A stretch of DNA of 7,001 nt. Source: Paenibacillaceae bacterium. GTDB lineage: Bacteria; Bacillota; Bacilli; Paenibacillales; NBRC-103111. Positions 1-5,391 of the stretch are shown piece after piece (positions within the stretch are counted from its first letter, which is position 1; every line of letters begins with the position of its first letter). Made by a program: the position numbers and the translations under genes. The DNA is taken from assembly GCA_020697475.1 (NCBI GenBank), contig JAJFMO010000186.1, forward strand, positions 1-7,001. The letters are read 5' to 3'. Below the pieces are notes generated by a model. That model was not told the origin of the DNA, made no database searches, and saw only the letters and a list, made by a program, of their open reading frames with translations.

Positions 1-18
1 GCCTCACTATACGCATGA

Positions 19-378
19 TTAAGCGTTGATCTTCTGCTTCGCAGCGGTTGCCAGGTCGGAGAACGCCTGAGAATCGTTGATGGCGAGCTCGGCGAGAATT
101 TTGCGGTTGATGTTCACACCGGCAAGCTTCAAGCCATGCATCATCTTGCTGTAGGACAACCCATTGGTGCGGGCGGCGGCATTGATCCGCACGATCCACA
201 GCTTGCGGAAGTCGCGCTTCCGTTGACGGCGGTCGCGGTATGCGTACAGCAGCGACTTCATCACTTGCTGGTTTGCGGTCTTGAATAAGCGATGTTTGGA
301 ACCGAAGTAGCCCTTGGCCAACTTCAAAATCTTTTTATGACGACGACGGGTAACGAACCCGCCTTTGACTCTTGCCAT
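19..378 (-). CDS. rplT: 50S ribosomal protein L20
   Basis: Encodes L20 (119 aa, the usual family length), a 23S rRNA-binding protein needed early in large-subunit assembly. The sequence opens with MARVKGGFVTRRRHKKILKL, the basic N-terminal extension typical of L20. The globular C-terminal half carries the family signature around residues 56-85 (DFRKLWIVRINAAAR, then NGLSYSKMMHGLK). The ATG is preceded by GGAGG at 388-392 with 9 nt spacing. It is the last gene of the infC-rpmI-rplT operon, 33 nt after rpmI. In Bacillus, L20 is also the repressor of this operon, acting on the infC leader; the leader seen here at 1169-1323 fits that role (inference from the family). Only 18 nt follow the stop in this window, so no terminator can be judged. 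Confidence 0.98.
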   Translation of the reverse strand: MARVKGGFVTRRRHKKILKLAKGYFGSKHRLFKTANQQVMKSLLYAYRDRRQRKRDFRKLWIVRINAAARTNGLSYSKMMHGLKLAGVNINRKILAELAINDSQAFSDLATAAKQKINA

Positions 379-411
379 CTCTTTCTACCTCCTGAAAATG
401 ATTAGTACGGA

Positions 412-612
412 TTATTTAAGTTGCGCAAGCGACTGCTTCAAGCGTTTGACATCGCCGCTCGACATCGTCGGATTCGTGCAGAGCACGCGCTTCTGCCGGT
501 TCGACTTGCCGGAGAGCAGGTGATTTCTGTACGCCTTGTAGCGCAAAATCTTCCCCGTGCCCGTCACTTTAAATCGGTTCTTCAGACTGCTATGGGTCTT
601 CATCTTAGGCAT
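412..612 (-). CDS. rpmI: 50S ribosomal protein L35
   Basis: Encodes L35 (66 aa, normal length), a small, very basic large-subunit protein. The N terminus MPKMKTHSSLKNRFKVTGTG and the later segment YRNHLLSGKSNRQKR (about residues 28-42) are the L35 family signature. A strong ribosome site, AAGGAGG with the GGAGG core at 624-628, lies 11 nt before the ATG. That is slightly long, but the MPKMKTH start is universally conserved, so the first ATG is chosen over the in-frame ATG three codons later. It lies between infC (46-nt gap) and rplT in the standard order and is expected to be co-transcribed and controlled with them. Confidence 0.98.
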   Translation of the reverse strand: MPKMKTHSSLKNRFKVTGTGKILRYKAYRNHLLSGKSNRQKRVLCTNPTMSSGDVKRLKQSLAQLK

Positions 613-658
613 GTGTTACAGTTCCTCCTTGAAAAAGTTGGCGTAGATCCCCGTCTGT

Positions 659-1168
659 TTATTTGGGCGCCAAAATCATGATCATGCTGCGGCCTTCCAG
701 CTTCGGTCTGCGCTCGACACTGCAAAGCTCGGCGACTTCCTTGCCTACGCGTTCCAGCACCCGCTGGCCGATATCGGCATGGGTAATCTCACGTCCACGG
801 AATCGAACGGTGAGCTTCACCTTGTCCCCTTCGCCCAAAAACTTGACGACGTTGCGCAGCTTGGTCTGGAAATCATGCTCGTCGATGGTCGCGCTGAAGC
901 GAACTTCCTTCAACTCGACAATCTTCTGATTCTTGCGTGCTTCCTTATCTTTCTTCTGCATTTCGTAACGGTACTTGCCGTAATCCATAATGCGGCACAC
1001 CGGCGGCTTGGCCGTTGGCGCCACATTGACCAGATCAAGGTTCGCATCGAGAGCGATCTGCATCGCCTCGCGAAACGGCTTAATGCCCAGTTGTTCCCCT
1101 CCGGAGCCAATCAACCTGACTTCTCTTGCCCGAATCGCTTCGTTCACCAAATGCTCTGTACTGATAAT
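659..1168 (-). CDS. infC: Translation initiation factor IF-3, non-canonical start codon
   Basis: IF3 binds the 30S subunit, keeps it apart from 50S and checks start-codon/fMet-tRNA pairing. From the proposed start the product is 169 aa. The N-terminal domain has NEAIRAREVRLIG and KPPVCRIMDYGKYRYEMQKK; a lysine-rich linker follows (about 65-85). The C-terminal domain has EVRFSATIDEHDFQTK, VRFRGREITH and a final EGRSMIMILAPK. No ATG, GTG or TTG lies in frame near the ribosome site GGAGGTG (GGAGGT at 1174-1179). ATT (1166-1168) or the next codon ATC (1163-1165) fits, with GGAGG-to-start spacing of 6 or 9 nt. I chose ATT because it is the known IF3 start; ATC would shorten the protein by one residue and may align better with Geobacillus IF3. 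An in-frame ATG at 1237 would add 23 residues, but they are encoded by the terminator hairpin, so it is rejected. Confidence 0.95.
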   Translation of the reverse strand: MISTEHLVNEAIRAREVRLIGSGGEQLGIKPFREAMQIALDANLDLVNVAPTAKPPVCRIMDYGKYRYEMQKKDKEARKNQKIVELKEVRFSATIDEHDFQTKLRNVVKFLGEGDKVKLTVRFRGREITHADIGQRVLERVGKEVAELCSVERRPKLEGRSMIMILAPK

Positions 1169-1173
1169 TCTCC

Positions 1174-1179
1174 ACCTCC
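1174..1179 (-). promoter_or_regulatory. infC ribosome binding site that fixes an ATT/ATC start
   Basis: The minus strand reads GGAGGTG directly before GAG-ATT-ATC-AGT, with GGAGGT at 1174-1179. This is a near-perfect match to the 16S 3' end. The only in-frame codons at usable distance are ATT (1166-1168) and ATC (1163-1165). A strong site paired with a poor start codon is the known arrangement that lets IF3 limit its own translation. Confidence 0.8.
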
Positions 1180-1198
1180 ATGGAAAATAAATGAAAAT

Positions 1199-1230
1199 AA
1201 AAAAAATGTGGACACAAGCAGCCCACATCC
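1199..1230 (-). terminator. Intrinsic terminator in the infC leader
   Basis: On the minus strand, ATGTGG (1223-1228) pairs with CCACAT (1206-1211). Two more G-U pairs extend the stem outward through 1229-1230, and the loop is 11 nt. A run of eight T follows (1206 down to 1199). It lies inside the leader, about 20 nt before the infC ribosome site, so it looks like an attenuator and not the end of an operon. trmB ends upstream of the infC promoter, so this hairpin could also stop read-through from trmB. Confidence 0.75.
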
Positions 1231-1329
1231 TGAACATTCAACAGTAACCAATTCGAACGTTCCCATGAAACCAGCCAATGAATCATCGGTCAGGTGAGAA
1301 GCGGGCGCTTCTGCTTGTCGTTAGTTGAC

Positions 1330-1358
1330 ACTATACCATTCTCACCCTGCAATGTCAA
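1330..1358 (-). promoter_or_regulatory. Sigma-A promoter of infC-rpmI-rplT
   Basis: On the minus strand, TTGACA (1353-1358) and TATAGT (1330-1335) are separated by exactly 17 nt. This is a perfect -35 box and a five-of-six -10 box, predicting transcription from about 1323. The strength suits a ribosomal protein operon. The TGA inside TTGACA is the stop codon of trmB (1355-1357). Confidence 0.85.
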
Positions 1359-2050
1359 CGGCCGCGCCTGGCCTCTTCCCCCACCAGCACCTCGCAACGA
1401 TAAATCGGAAGCCCCCGTTTGACAAATTTGGACTCGTACTCCGTCATTACCCGGTCAGGGTCAATCCCGTCGCGGTGAAGGTCAAGGGAGATGCGTTGCA
1501 ATTTCATATCCATCTCCAAATACGAGTTGAGCGAAAACTCGAACAGCTCACGAGAGTCGGTTTTTTGATGAATTTGGCCATGTTCGTTCAGCAGGCGGCG
1601 GTAAATTTCCAACAATCGCGGATGGGTCAATCTCCGCTTGGCATGACGAATTTTCGGCCACGGATCGCTAAAATTCAAATAAATGCAGGTCAATTCATTG
1701 TCCGCAAAAAAGTCGCCGATCTGCTCAATATTGCCGCGAACGAGCGCTAAGTTAGCCGGTGGAACGCCAAGCACATCGTCAGGTCCCGCCCCTGGCAGCC
1801 TGCGAGCCTTGACGCTGGCCCTGCGAACCAGTTCATCATACATATCGATGCCGATGAAATTCGACTGCGGATGCTTCCGGCACATCCCGCTGATAAACTG
1901 TCCTTTGCCCATGCCGAGCTCCACGTGGAGCGGCTGATCGTTGCCGAAAAACTCGCGCCAACGTCCCTTATATTCGAACGGATTCAGCACCACCAATTTT
2001 GGCTGCTGCTCCAACTCCTCGCGAATCCCTTTCCTGCCCCGCAAACGCAT
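1355..2050 (-). CDS. trmB: tRNA (guanine-N7)-methyltransferase TrmB
   Basis: Transfers methyl from SAM to N7 of G46 in the variable loop of tRNA. The product is 231 aa from the chosen start. Visible motifs are the SAM-binding loop HVELGMGKGQFISGM (about 42-56), the acidic ribose-binding strand FIGIDMYD (65-72), the signature NFSDPWPKIRHAKRRL (126-141) and QKTDSRELFEFSL (162-174). TEYESKF (203-209) near the end belongs to the guanine/tRNA site. Residues about 87-100 (rich in Gly and Pro) look like a small insertion compared with B. subtilis TrmB. The ATG at 2050 is chosen because MRLRGRK matches the usual TrmB N terminus and GGAGG (2057-2061) sits 6 nt upstream. The frame stays open to an ATG at 2107, which would add 19 residues but lacks a good ribosome site. 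Its stop codon is embedded in the -35 box of the infC promoter. Confidence 0.96.
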   Translation of the reverse strand: MRLRGRKGIREELEQQPKLVVLNPFEYKGRWREFFGNDQPLHVELGMGKGQFISGMCRKHPQSNFIGIDMYDELVRRASVKARRLPGAGPDDVLGVPPANLALVRGNIEQIGDFFADNELTCIYLNFSDPWPKIRHAKRRLTHPRLLEIYRRLLNEHGQIHQKTDSRELFEFSLNSYLEMDMKLQRISLDLHRDGIDPDRVMTEYESKFVKRGLPIYRCEVLVGEEARRGR

Positions 2051-2140
2051 GTCCATCCTCCGCTTCCGATTGCTAATCCATTTTTCCCATTCAAAAGGAT
2101 AGACCATCTTCAGCGAGAAAGCAAAGGGCGAAGAAAATAA

Positions 2141-2180
2141 GAGCGCCCCGATCCTGTTATAACAGGATCATTGAGCGCCC
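2141..2180. repeat. 20-bp perfect palindrome flanked by 8-bp direct repeats
   Basis: GATCCTGTTATAACAGGATC (2150-2169) is a perfect palindrome that can fold as an 8-bp stem with a TATA loop on either strand. It is bracketed by direct copies of GAGCGCCC at 2141-2148 and 2173-2180. It lies between the stop of the small secreted-protein gene (2199) and trmB. It may terminate that gene, although the minus strand after the stem reads GGGGCGCTCTTATTTTC and not a clean T run. An operator site or a tiny inserted element are alternatives. No other feature was found in 2051-2198. Confidence 0.5.
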
Positions 2181-2198
2181 TGGCCAAGCTTCAGTACA

Positions 2199-2558
2199 TT
2201 AACGATCCGCGTGACGTCTGTCTTTGTTGCGCAAACCGGCCAAGCCGATCAGGCCAAGCAGTCCAAGCCAACCCCAGTTGTCGTAATCATTGTCATTTGT
2301 AGCATTGGCACGGTAGGTGTTGTTGAAAGCCCGGGTACGATAGTTAGTACCGTTGGTCGTGCCGTAGGTATTCGTCGTACCGTAGTTGTTCGTGCCATAA
2401 GTTCCCATCGTGCCGTTATTCGTCCCTGTTGCCGTCCCGTCAGTCATCGTGCCGGTTGTCGTACCGGTCGTACCCGTCGTGCCGTCGTTAGCCAACACCG
2501 CGGATCCGAGCGACAAGGATAAAATCATCGCAAAGACAAAAGCCATGAACTTTTTCAT
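2199..2558 (-). CDS. Small exported Gly/Thr/Asn-rich protein with WGxxGxxG tail
   Basis: The protein is 119 aa and of unknown function. Residues 1-23 form a Sec signal peptide: MKK, a hydrophobic core, then SAVLA before Asn24. Residues about 26-73 are low-complexity repeats of GTT, GTM, GTN and YGT. Residues 74-93 are polar and Asn/Asp/Arg-rich. A hydrophobic glycine ladder, WGWLGLLGLIGLAGLR (95-110), and a basic tail NKDRRHADR follow. A signal peptide, disordered spacer, Trp-Gly ladder and basic tail match the small Firmicutes proteins described as WGxxGxxG family. The layout resembles C-terminal sorting signals, but I see no LPXTG and infer only that it is exported and possibly membrane-associated. 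The start is supported by AAGGGAG, 11 nt upstream (2570-2576). The gene is divergent from the mnmL operon. Confidence 0.8.
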   Translation of the reverse strand: MKKFMAFVFAMILSLSLGSAVLANDGTTGTTGTTTGTMTDGTATGTNNGTMGTYGTNNYGTTNTYGTTNGTNYRTRAFNNTYRANATNDNDYDNWGWLGLLGLIGLAGLRNKDRRHADR

Positions 2559-2649
2559 GTTCTGACAAGCTCCCTTCGATAATTGGAATTTAATTTGTTA
2601 CGGGCTTATAATGCTCAAATTGGGGAAAAAAATTCGCATTTCGCGGCAC

Positions 2650-2678
2650 GGTTGGTTACAATTTATGGAGGGTATAAT
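2650..2678 (+). promoter_or_regulatory. Possible promoter for the ytqA-ytqB-manA operon
   Basis: A perfect TATAAT (2673-2678) lies on the plus strand between the divergent genes. Its -35 region is weak: GGTTGG (2650-2655) at 17 nt or TTGGTT (2652-2657) at 15 nt. Transcription would start near 2685, at the first base of the 68-nt tandem repeat, so the repeat would form the 5' leader. Confidence 0.4.
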
Positions 2679-2683
2679 TACTC

Positions 2684-2803
2684 CACAAAGTGAAGGGCTG
2701 CTTCGAAGCTGATTCAGGTACTTTGCGGGGACCCCAAAACCCAAAACACCGCACATAGTGGAGCTTTGCTGCGAAGCCGATTTAAGTACTTTGCGGAGGC
2801 CCC
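2684..2803 (+). repeat. Degenerate 68-nt tandem repeat upstream of the radical SAM gene
   Basis: Two copies start at 2684 and 2752. Over 52 aligned bases (2684-2735 against 2752-2803) I count 41 identities and no gaps; the period is 68 nt. The most conserved parts are CACAxAGTG, CGAAGCyGAT and GTACTTTGCGG. Each copy has a small hairpin around GAAGC (for example GCTTTG/CGAAGC in copy 2). The second copy ends in the bases leading to the ribosome site (GGAGG, 2804-2808) of the downstream gene. Copy 1 can be read from GTG 2690 as a 22-codon frame whose TAG (2756-2758) overlaps GTG 2758, but no ribosome site sits at proper distance. I have a recollection, unverified, of similar translated sequence in short Paenibacillus ORFs, which would make this a dispersed repeat family. 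Confidence 0.7.
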
Positions 2804-2817
2804 GGAGGTTTAAAAAA

Positions 2818-3795
2818 ATGATGAATTTGCATGCAAAAGCGGCAGACATGGACGGGCCGCTCTTATGGATGGACAAACGATTTCATACGTGGAATTACGA
2901 AATGCGCGAGCAGTTTCATACCAAGGTGTTCAAGGTGATGCTTGATGCCGGGTTCACCTGCCCTAACCGCGACGGGTCGATCGCCAAGGGAGGCTGCACG
3001 TTCTGCAGCGCGCGCGGATCCGGTGATTTCGCGGGCAGCCGGCGCGACGATCTGGTGACCCAATTCAATGACATTCGCAACCGCCAGCATCAAAAATGGC
3101 CCGAAGCAAGCTACATCGGGTATTTTCAAGCTTATACCAATACGTATGCTCCCTTGCCCCGGCTCAAGGAGTATTATGAAACGATTCTGCAGCAACCGGG
3201 AGTCGTCGGTTTATCGATCGCGACGCGGCCGGATTGTTTGCCGGACGATGTCGTGGAATACTTGGCCGAGCTGAACGAGCGCACCTACTTGTGGCTGGAG
3301 ATGGGTCTGCAGACGATCCACGACACGACTTCGCAGTTAATTAATCGCGCGCACGATACACAGTGCTTCCTTGATGCTGTGGACAAGCTGAGAAAGCATC
3401 GAATTCGGACGTGTGCGCACATTATATATGGGTTGCCCGGAGAGTCTCATGAGATGATGCTGGATACGGGCAAAGCGGTCGCCGGGATGGATGTGCAGGG
3501 GATCAAGATCCACCTGTTGCACCTCATGCGCAAAACCCCGATGGTGCGACAATATGAGGAAGGTTTGCTGCGCTTCCTGGAAAAGGATGAGTACGTCAAT
3601 TTGGTCGTGGACACGCTCGAGATGCTGCCACCGGAGATGATCGTGCACCGATTAACCGGCGACGCGCCGCGCGATCTGTTGATCGGCCCCCTCTGGAGCT
3701 TGCGGAAATGGGAAGTGTTAAATGCGTTCGACGCAGAGTTGAAGCGGCGCAACTCTTGGCAAGGCAAATTTTGCGCGCAGGTGGTGGGCCGATGA
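2818..3795 (+). CDS. mnmL: TIGR01212-type radical SAM protein, YtqA/MnmL-like
   Basis: A radical SAM enzyme of 325 aa, homologous by motif to B. subtilis YtqA and E. coli YhcC. The 4Fe-4S/SAM cysteines are C48, C60 and C63 in TCPNRDGSIAKGGCTFC, the long CX11CX2C spacing of this family. Other family segments are YFQAYTNTYAP (102-112), GLSIATRPDC (131-140), LWLEMGLQTIHD (148-159), HIIYGLPGES (201-210) and HRLTGDAP (277-284). YtqA has been linked to tRNA wobble-uridine maturation (cmnm5(s2)U to nm5(s2)U, name MnmL) in Gram-positive bacteria. I assign that role from family and from the adjacent ytqB, with moderate confidence. ATG 2818 is chosen because GGAGG (2804-2808) lies 9 nt upstream. A GTG at 2758 would add 20 residues encoded by the repeat and has no ribosome site. 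It overlaps the next gene by ATGA. Confidence 0.9.
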   Translation: MMNLHAKAADMDGPLLWMDKRFHTWNYEMREQFHTKVFKVMLDAGFTCPNRDGSIAKGGCTFCSARGSGDFAGSRRDDLVTQFNDIRNRQHQKWPEASYIGYFQAYTNTYAPLPRLKEYYETILQQPGVVGLSIATRPDCLPDDVVEYLAELNERTYLWLEMGLQTIHDTTSQLINRAHDTQCFLDAVDKLRKHRIRTCAHIIYGLPGESHEMMLDTGKAVAGMDVQGIKIHLLHLMRKTPMVRQYEEGLLRFLEKDEYVNLVVDTLEMLPPEMIVHRLTGDAPRDLLIGPLWSLRKWEVLNAFDAELKRRNSWQGKFCAQVVGR

Positions 3796-4403
3796 GTTTG
3801 CCGCGCGTTTTGAATGTGGCGCAAAGTTTTGTGGCTGAGTATGTTCAGCCCGGCGATTGCGTTGTCGATGCGACGATGGGGAACGGCATCGATACGGTGT
3901 TTCTGGCGCGGTTGGTCGGCGCGGGCGGAACGGTATTCGGCTTCGACGTGCAGGAGGAGGCGCTTGCCCGGACGCGGGAGCGAATCGCCCGGGAACTGGG
4001 TGCGGAGAGTGTGGAGGTCACTGTAGCCGGCGCTGAGATGCGCTTGCACTTGGTCGATCACGCGCAGATGGCTTCCATGATCGGCGACGAATACCGCGGG
4101 CGGATCGCTGCCGTGATGTTCAATTTGGGGTATTTGCCAAGGGCGCCCCATGAGTGGATTACCCGCCCGGAATCTACGATGCCTGCGTTGGAATCGTCGC
4201 TCGCCCTGCTAAAGACGGGCGGAATCATCAGCATCGTCGCCTACCCCGGGCACGAAGGCGGCGACCTCGAAGCCGAAGCGGTGGAACGGTGGGCAAGCGG
4301 GCTCCCGCACGAGCGCTACCAGGTCGGCACGTACCGCTATCTCAACCAACGCAAGAGCCCGCCGCTATGGATCGGAATTACGAAACTTTCGGAGGATGTA
4401 TAG
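3792..4403 (+). CDS. mnmM: Class I SAM methyltransferase YtqB/MnmM-like
   Basis: A Rossmann-fold methyltransferase of the rRNA-methylase/YtqB family, 203 aa. Motif I is VVDATMGNGIDTVFLA (24-39), the acidic residue is in GFDVQEEAL (50-58), and the family signature NLGYLP is at 111-116. Further segments are GGIISIVAYPGHEGG (143-157) and the C-terminal RKSPPLWIGITK. YtqB (MnmM) methylates nm5(s2)U34 to mnm5(s2)U34 in tRNA of Gram-positive bacteria. Pairing with a YtqA-type gene is the conserved context. The start ATG (3792) overlaps the previous stop in ATGA, implying translational coupling. An upstream in-frame ATG at 3708 lies inside the previous gene and is rejected. Odd point: after NLGYLP the sequence reads RAPHEW where I recall GGDK in B. 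subtilis YtqB. Confidence 0.88.
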   Translation: MSLPRVLNVAQSFVAEYVQPGDCVVDATMGNGIDTVFLARLVGAGGTVFGFDVQEEALARTRERIARELGAESVEVTVAGAEMRLHLVDHAQMASMIGDEYRGRIAAVMFNLGYLPRAPHEWITRPESTMPALESSLALLKTGGIISIVAYPGHEGGDLEAEAVERWASGLPHERYQVGTYRYLNQRKSPPLWIGITKLSEDV

Positions 4404-5369
4404 ATGACACTTTATCCGCTACTTTTTACTCCAGTGATGAAAAATAATGTTTGGGGAGGGCGCGCCTTGGAGCGCTATGGCTACTCATTGCCGGACGGGC
4501 CGATCGGCGAAGGCTGGATGATCGGCGATCATGCGAACGGCGTGACAGTGGTGAGCGATGGGCCGCTGCAAGGGCGCGGGCTTGATGAGCTGAGGGAGAC
4601 GCATGGTGCCGAGCTGTTGGGTAGCAAGGGGATGACGAGCCATAACGGGCGATTCCCGCTGCTCTTGAAGCTGCTCGATTGCAACGACGACTTGTCGGTG
4701 CAGGTGCATCCGAGCGATGAGTATAAGGGGTTGCCGGCAGGCGAGTTGGGCAAAACCGAGATGTGGTACATTCTTGATGCCAAGCCGGGGGCTCGAATCA
4801 TCTATGGACTGATCCCGGGGGTGACTCGGGAAAAGTTGGCGGACGCGATCGCGCAAGGGCGCGTGATGGACTGCTTGCAGCAAGTGAGTGTGAAGCCGGG
4901 CGACTCCTTCTATATTCCGGCAGGGACGGTCCATGCGCTGGGCGCGGGAGTACTGGTGGCGGAAGTGCAGCAAAATTCCGATACGGTATACCGGCTTTAC
5001 GACTACAATCGGCCGGGGCTCGACGGCAAACCGCGCGAGCTGCATGTGGAGCATTCGCTGAACGTAATTAACTACGGCGAATCGAAAGCGACGCGCATGA
5101 CGACGGACGTTCGTCCAGGCGAGTGGTTGACTCTGGCACAGTCTCCGTATTTTGTCGTGGAAAAAGGTGTCGTCAATGGGGTGTGGCAGTTGGCGACTTC
5201 GCCGGACAGCTTCGAGATGCTGGTCGTCTGCGATGGGGAAGGGACGTTGTCTTGGGGCGGCGGCGAATCGCGGCCGGTCAAGGCGGGGCAATGCTACCTG
5301 CTGCCGGCGGTGCTTGGAGCGTACGAGCTCGGCGGGCGGATGACAGTGCTTCGCAGCTATTTACCTTGA
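4404..5369 (+). CDS. manA: Mannose-6-phosphate isomerase, class I
   Basis: A zinc-dependent cupin enzyme interconverting fructose 6-phosphate and mannose 6-phosphate, linking glycolysis with mannose use and GDP-mannose/glycan supply. It is 321 aa, close to the short Bacillus-type ManA. Zinc ligands are visible: Q100 and H102 in SVQVHPSDEY, E119 in GKTEMWYILD and H177 in PAGTVHALGAG. The catalytic arginine is probably R207 in VYRLYDYNR. The N terminus has NNVWGGRALERYGY (14-27), and GEGWMIGDHANGVTVV (35-50) is the usual substrate-side segment. ATG follows the mnmM stop with no gap, and GGAGG (4391-4395) lies 8 nt upstream within the end of mnmM. The gene is therefore in the same transcript, although its function is unrelated to tRNA modification. 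Transcription probably ends at the hairpin at 5442-5530. Confidence 0.95.
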   Translation: MTLYPLLFTPVMKNNVWGGRALERYGYSLPDGPIGEGWMIGDHANGVTVVSDGPLQGRGLDELRETHGAELLGSKGMTSHNGRFPLLLKLLDCNDDLSVQVHPSDEYKGLPAGELGKTEMWYILDAKPGARIIYGLIPGVTREKLADAIAQGRVMDCLQQVSVKPGDSFYIPAGTVHALGAGVLVAEVQQNSDTVYRLYDYNRPGLDGKPRELHVEHSLNVINYGESKATRMTTDVRPGEWLTLAQSPYFVVEKGVVNGVWQLATSPDSFEMLVVCDGEGTLSWGGGESRPVKAGQCYLLPAVLGAYELGGRMTVLRSYLP

Positions 5370-5391
5370 GGCGGGTCATCGCTCCAAGTGG

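Larger units (their letters stand above)
1169..1323 (-). ncRNA. infC operon leader, probable L20-responsive attenuator
   Basis: About 155 nt of untranslated leader lie between the predicted transcription start (~1323) and infC. Read on the minus strand it holds, in order, four structures. The first is a hairpin with a perfect 6-bp AGAAGC/GCTTCT stem and 4-nt loop (1297-1312). The second is CCGATG/CATTGG with a 3-nt loop (1275-1289, one G-U pair). The third is an 8-bp stem GAACGTTC/GAATGTTC (1255-1262 with 1232-1239). The fourth is an intrinsic terminator (1199-1230). In B. subtilis, L20 binds the leader of this operon and promotes premature termination (Rfam L20_leader). Position, size and terminal hairpin match that mechanism. 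I could not align the sequence to the Rfam model, and I did not find a convincing antiterminator pairing by eye. Confidence 0.65.

Noticed and set aside
1169..1237. ATG-initiated N-terminal extension of infC from 1237
   Set aside because: The extra 23 codons fall in the leader terminator and T run and the start has no proper ribosome site; the conserved IF3 sequence begins right after GGAGGTG.
2051..2107. 19-residue N-terminal extension of trmB from ATG 2107
   Set aside because: The frame is open, but MRLRGRK at 2050 matches the family N terminus and has GGAGG at 6 nt, while 2107 has no good ribosome site.
2758..2817. GTG start at 2758 for the radical SAM gene
   Set aside because: The added 20 residues are translated repeat and no ribosome site precedes the GTG; ATG 2818 has GGAGG at 9 nt.
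2684..2817. T-box or riboswitch in the mnmL leader
   Set aside because: No T-box AGGGTGGNACCGCG-like motif and no recognised riboswitch core is visible; the repeats explain the sequence.
2598..2876. 92-codon minus-strand frame across the divergent intergenic region
   Set aside because: It is antisense to the tandem repeat and the start of mnmL, has no recognisable family or ribosome site, and its sequence reflects the repeat.
4485..5291. 268-codon minus-strand frame opposite manA
   Set aside because: It is rich in His, Arg and Pro, as expected for the antisense of a GC-rich gene, while manA on the plus strand has clear zinc-ligand motifs.
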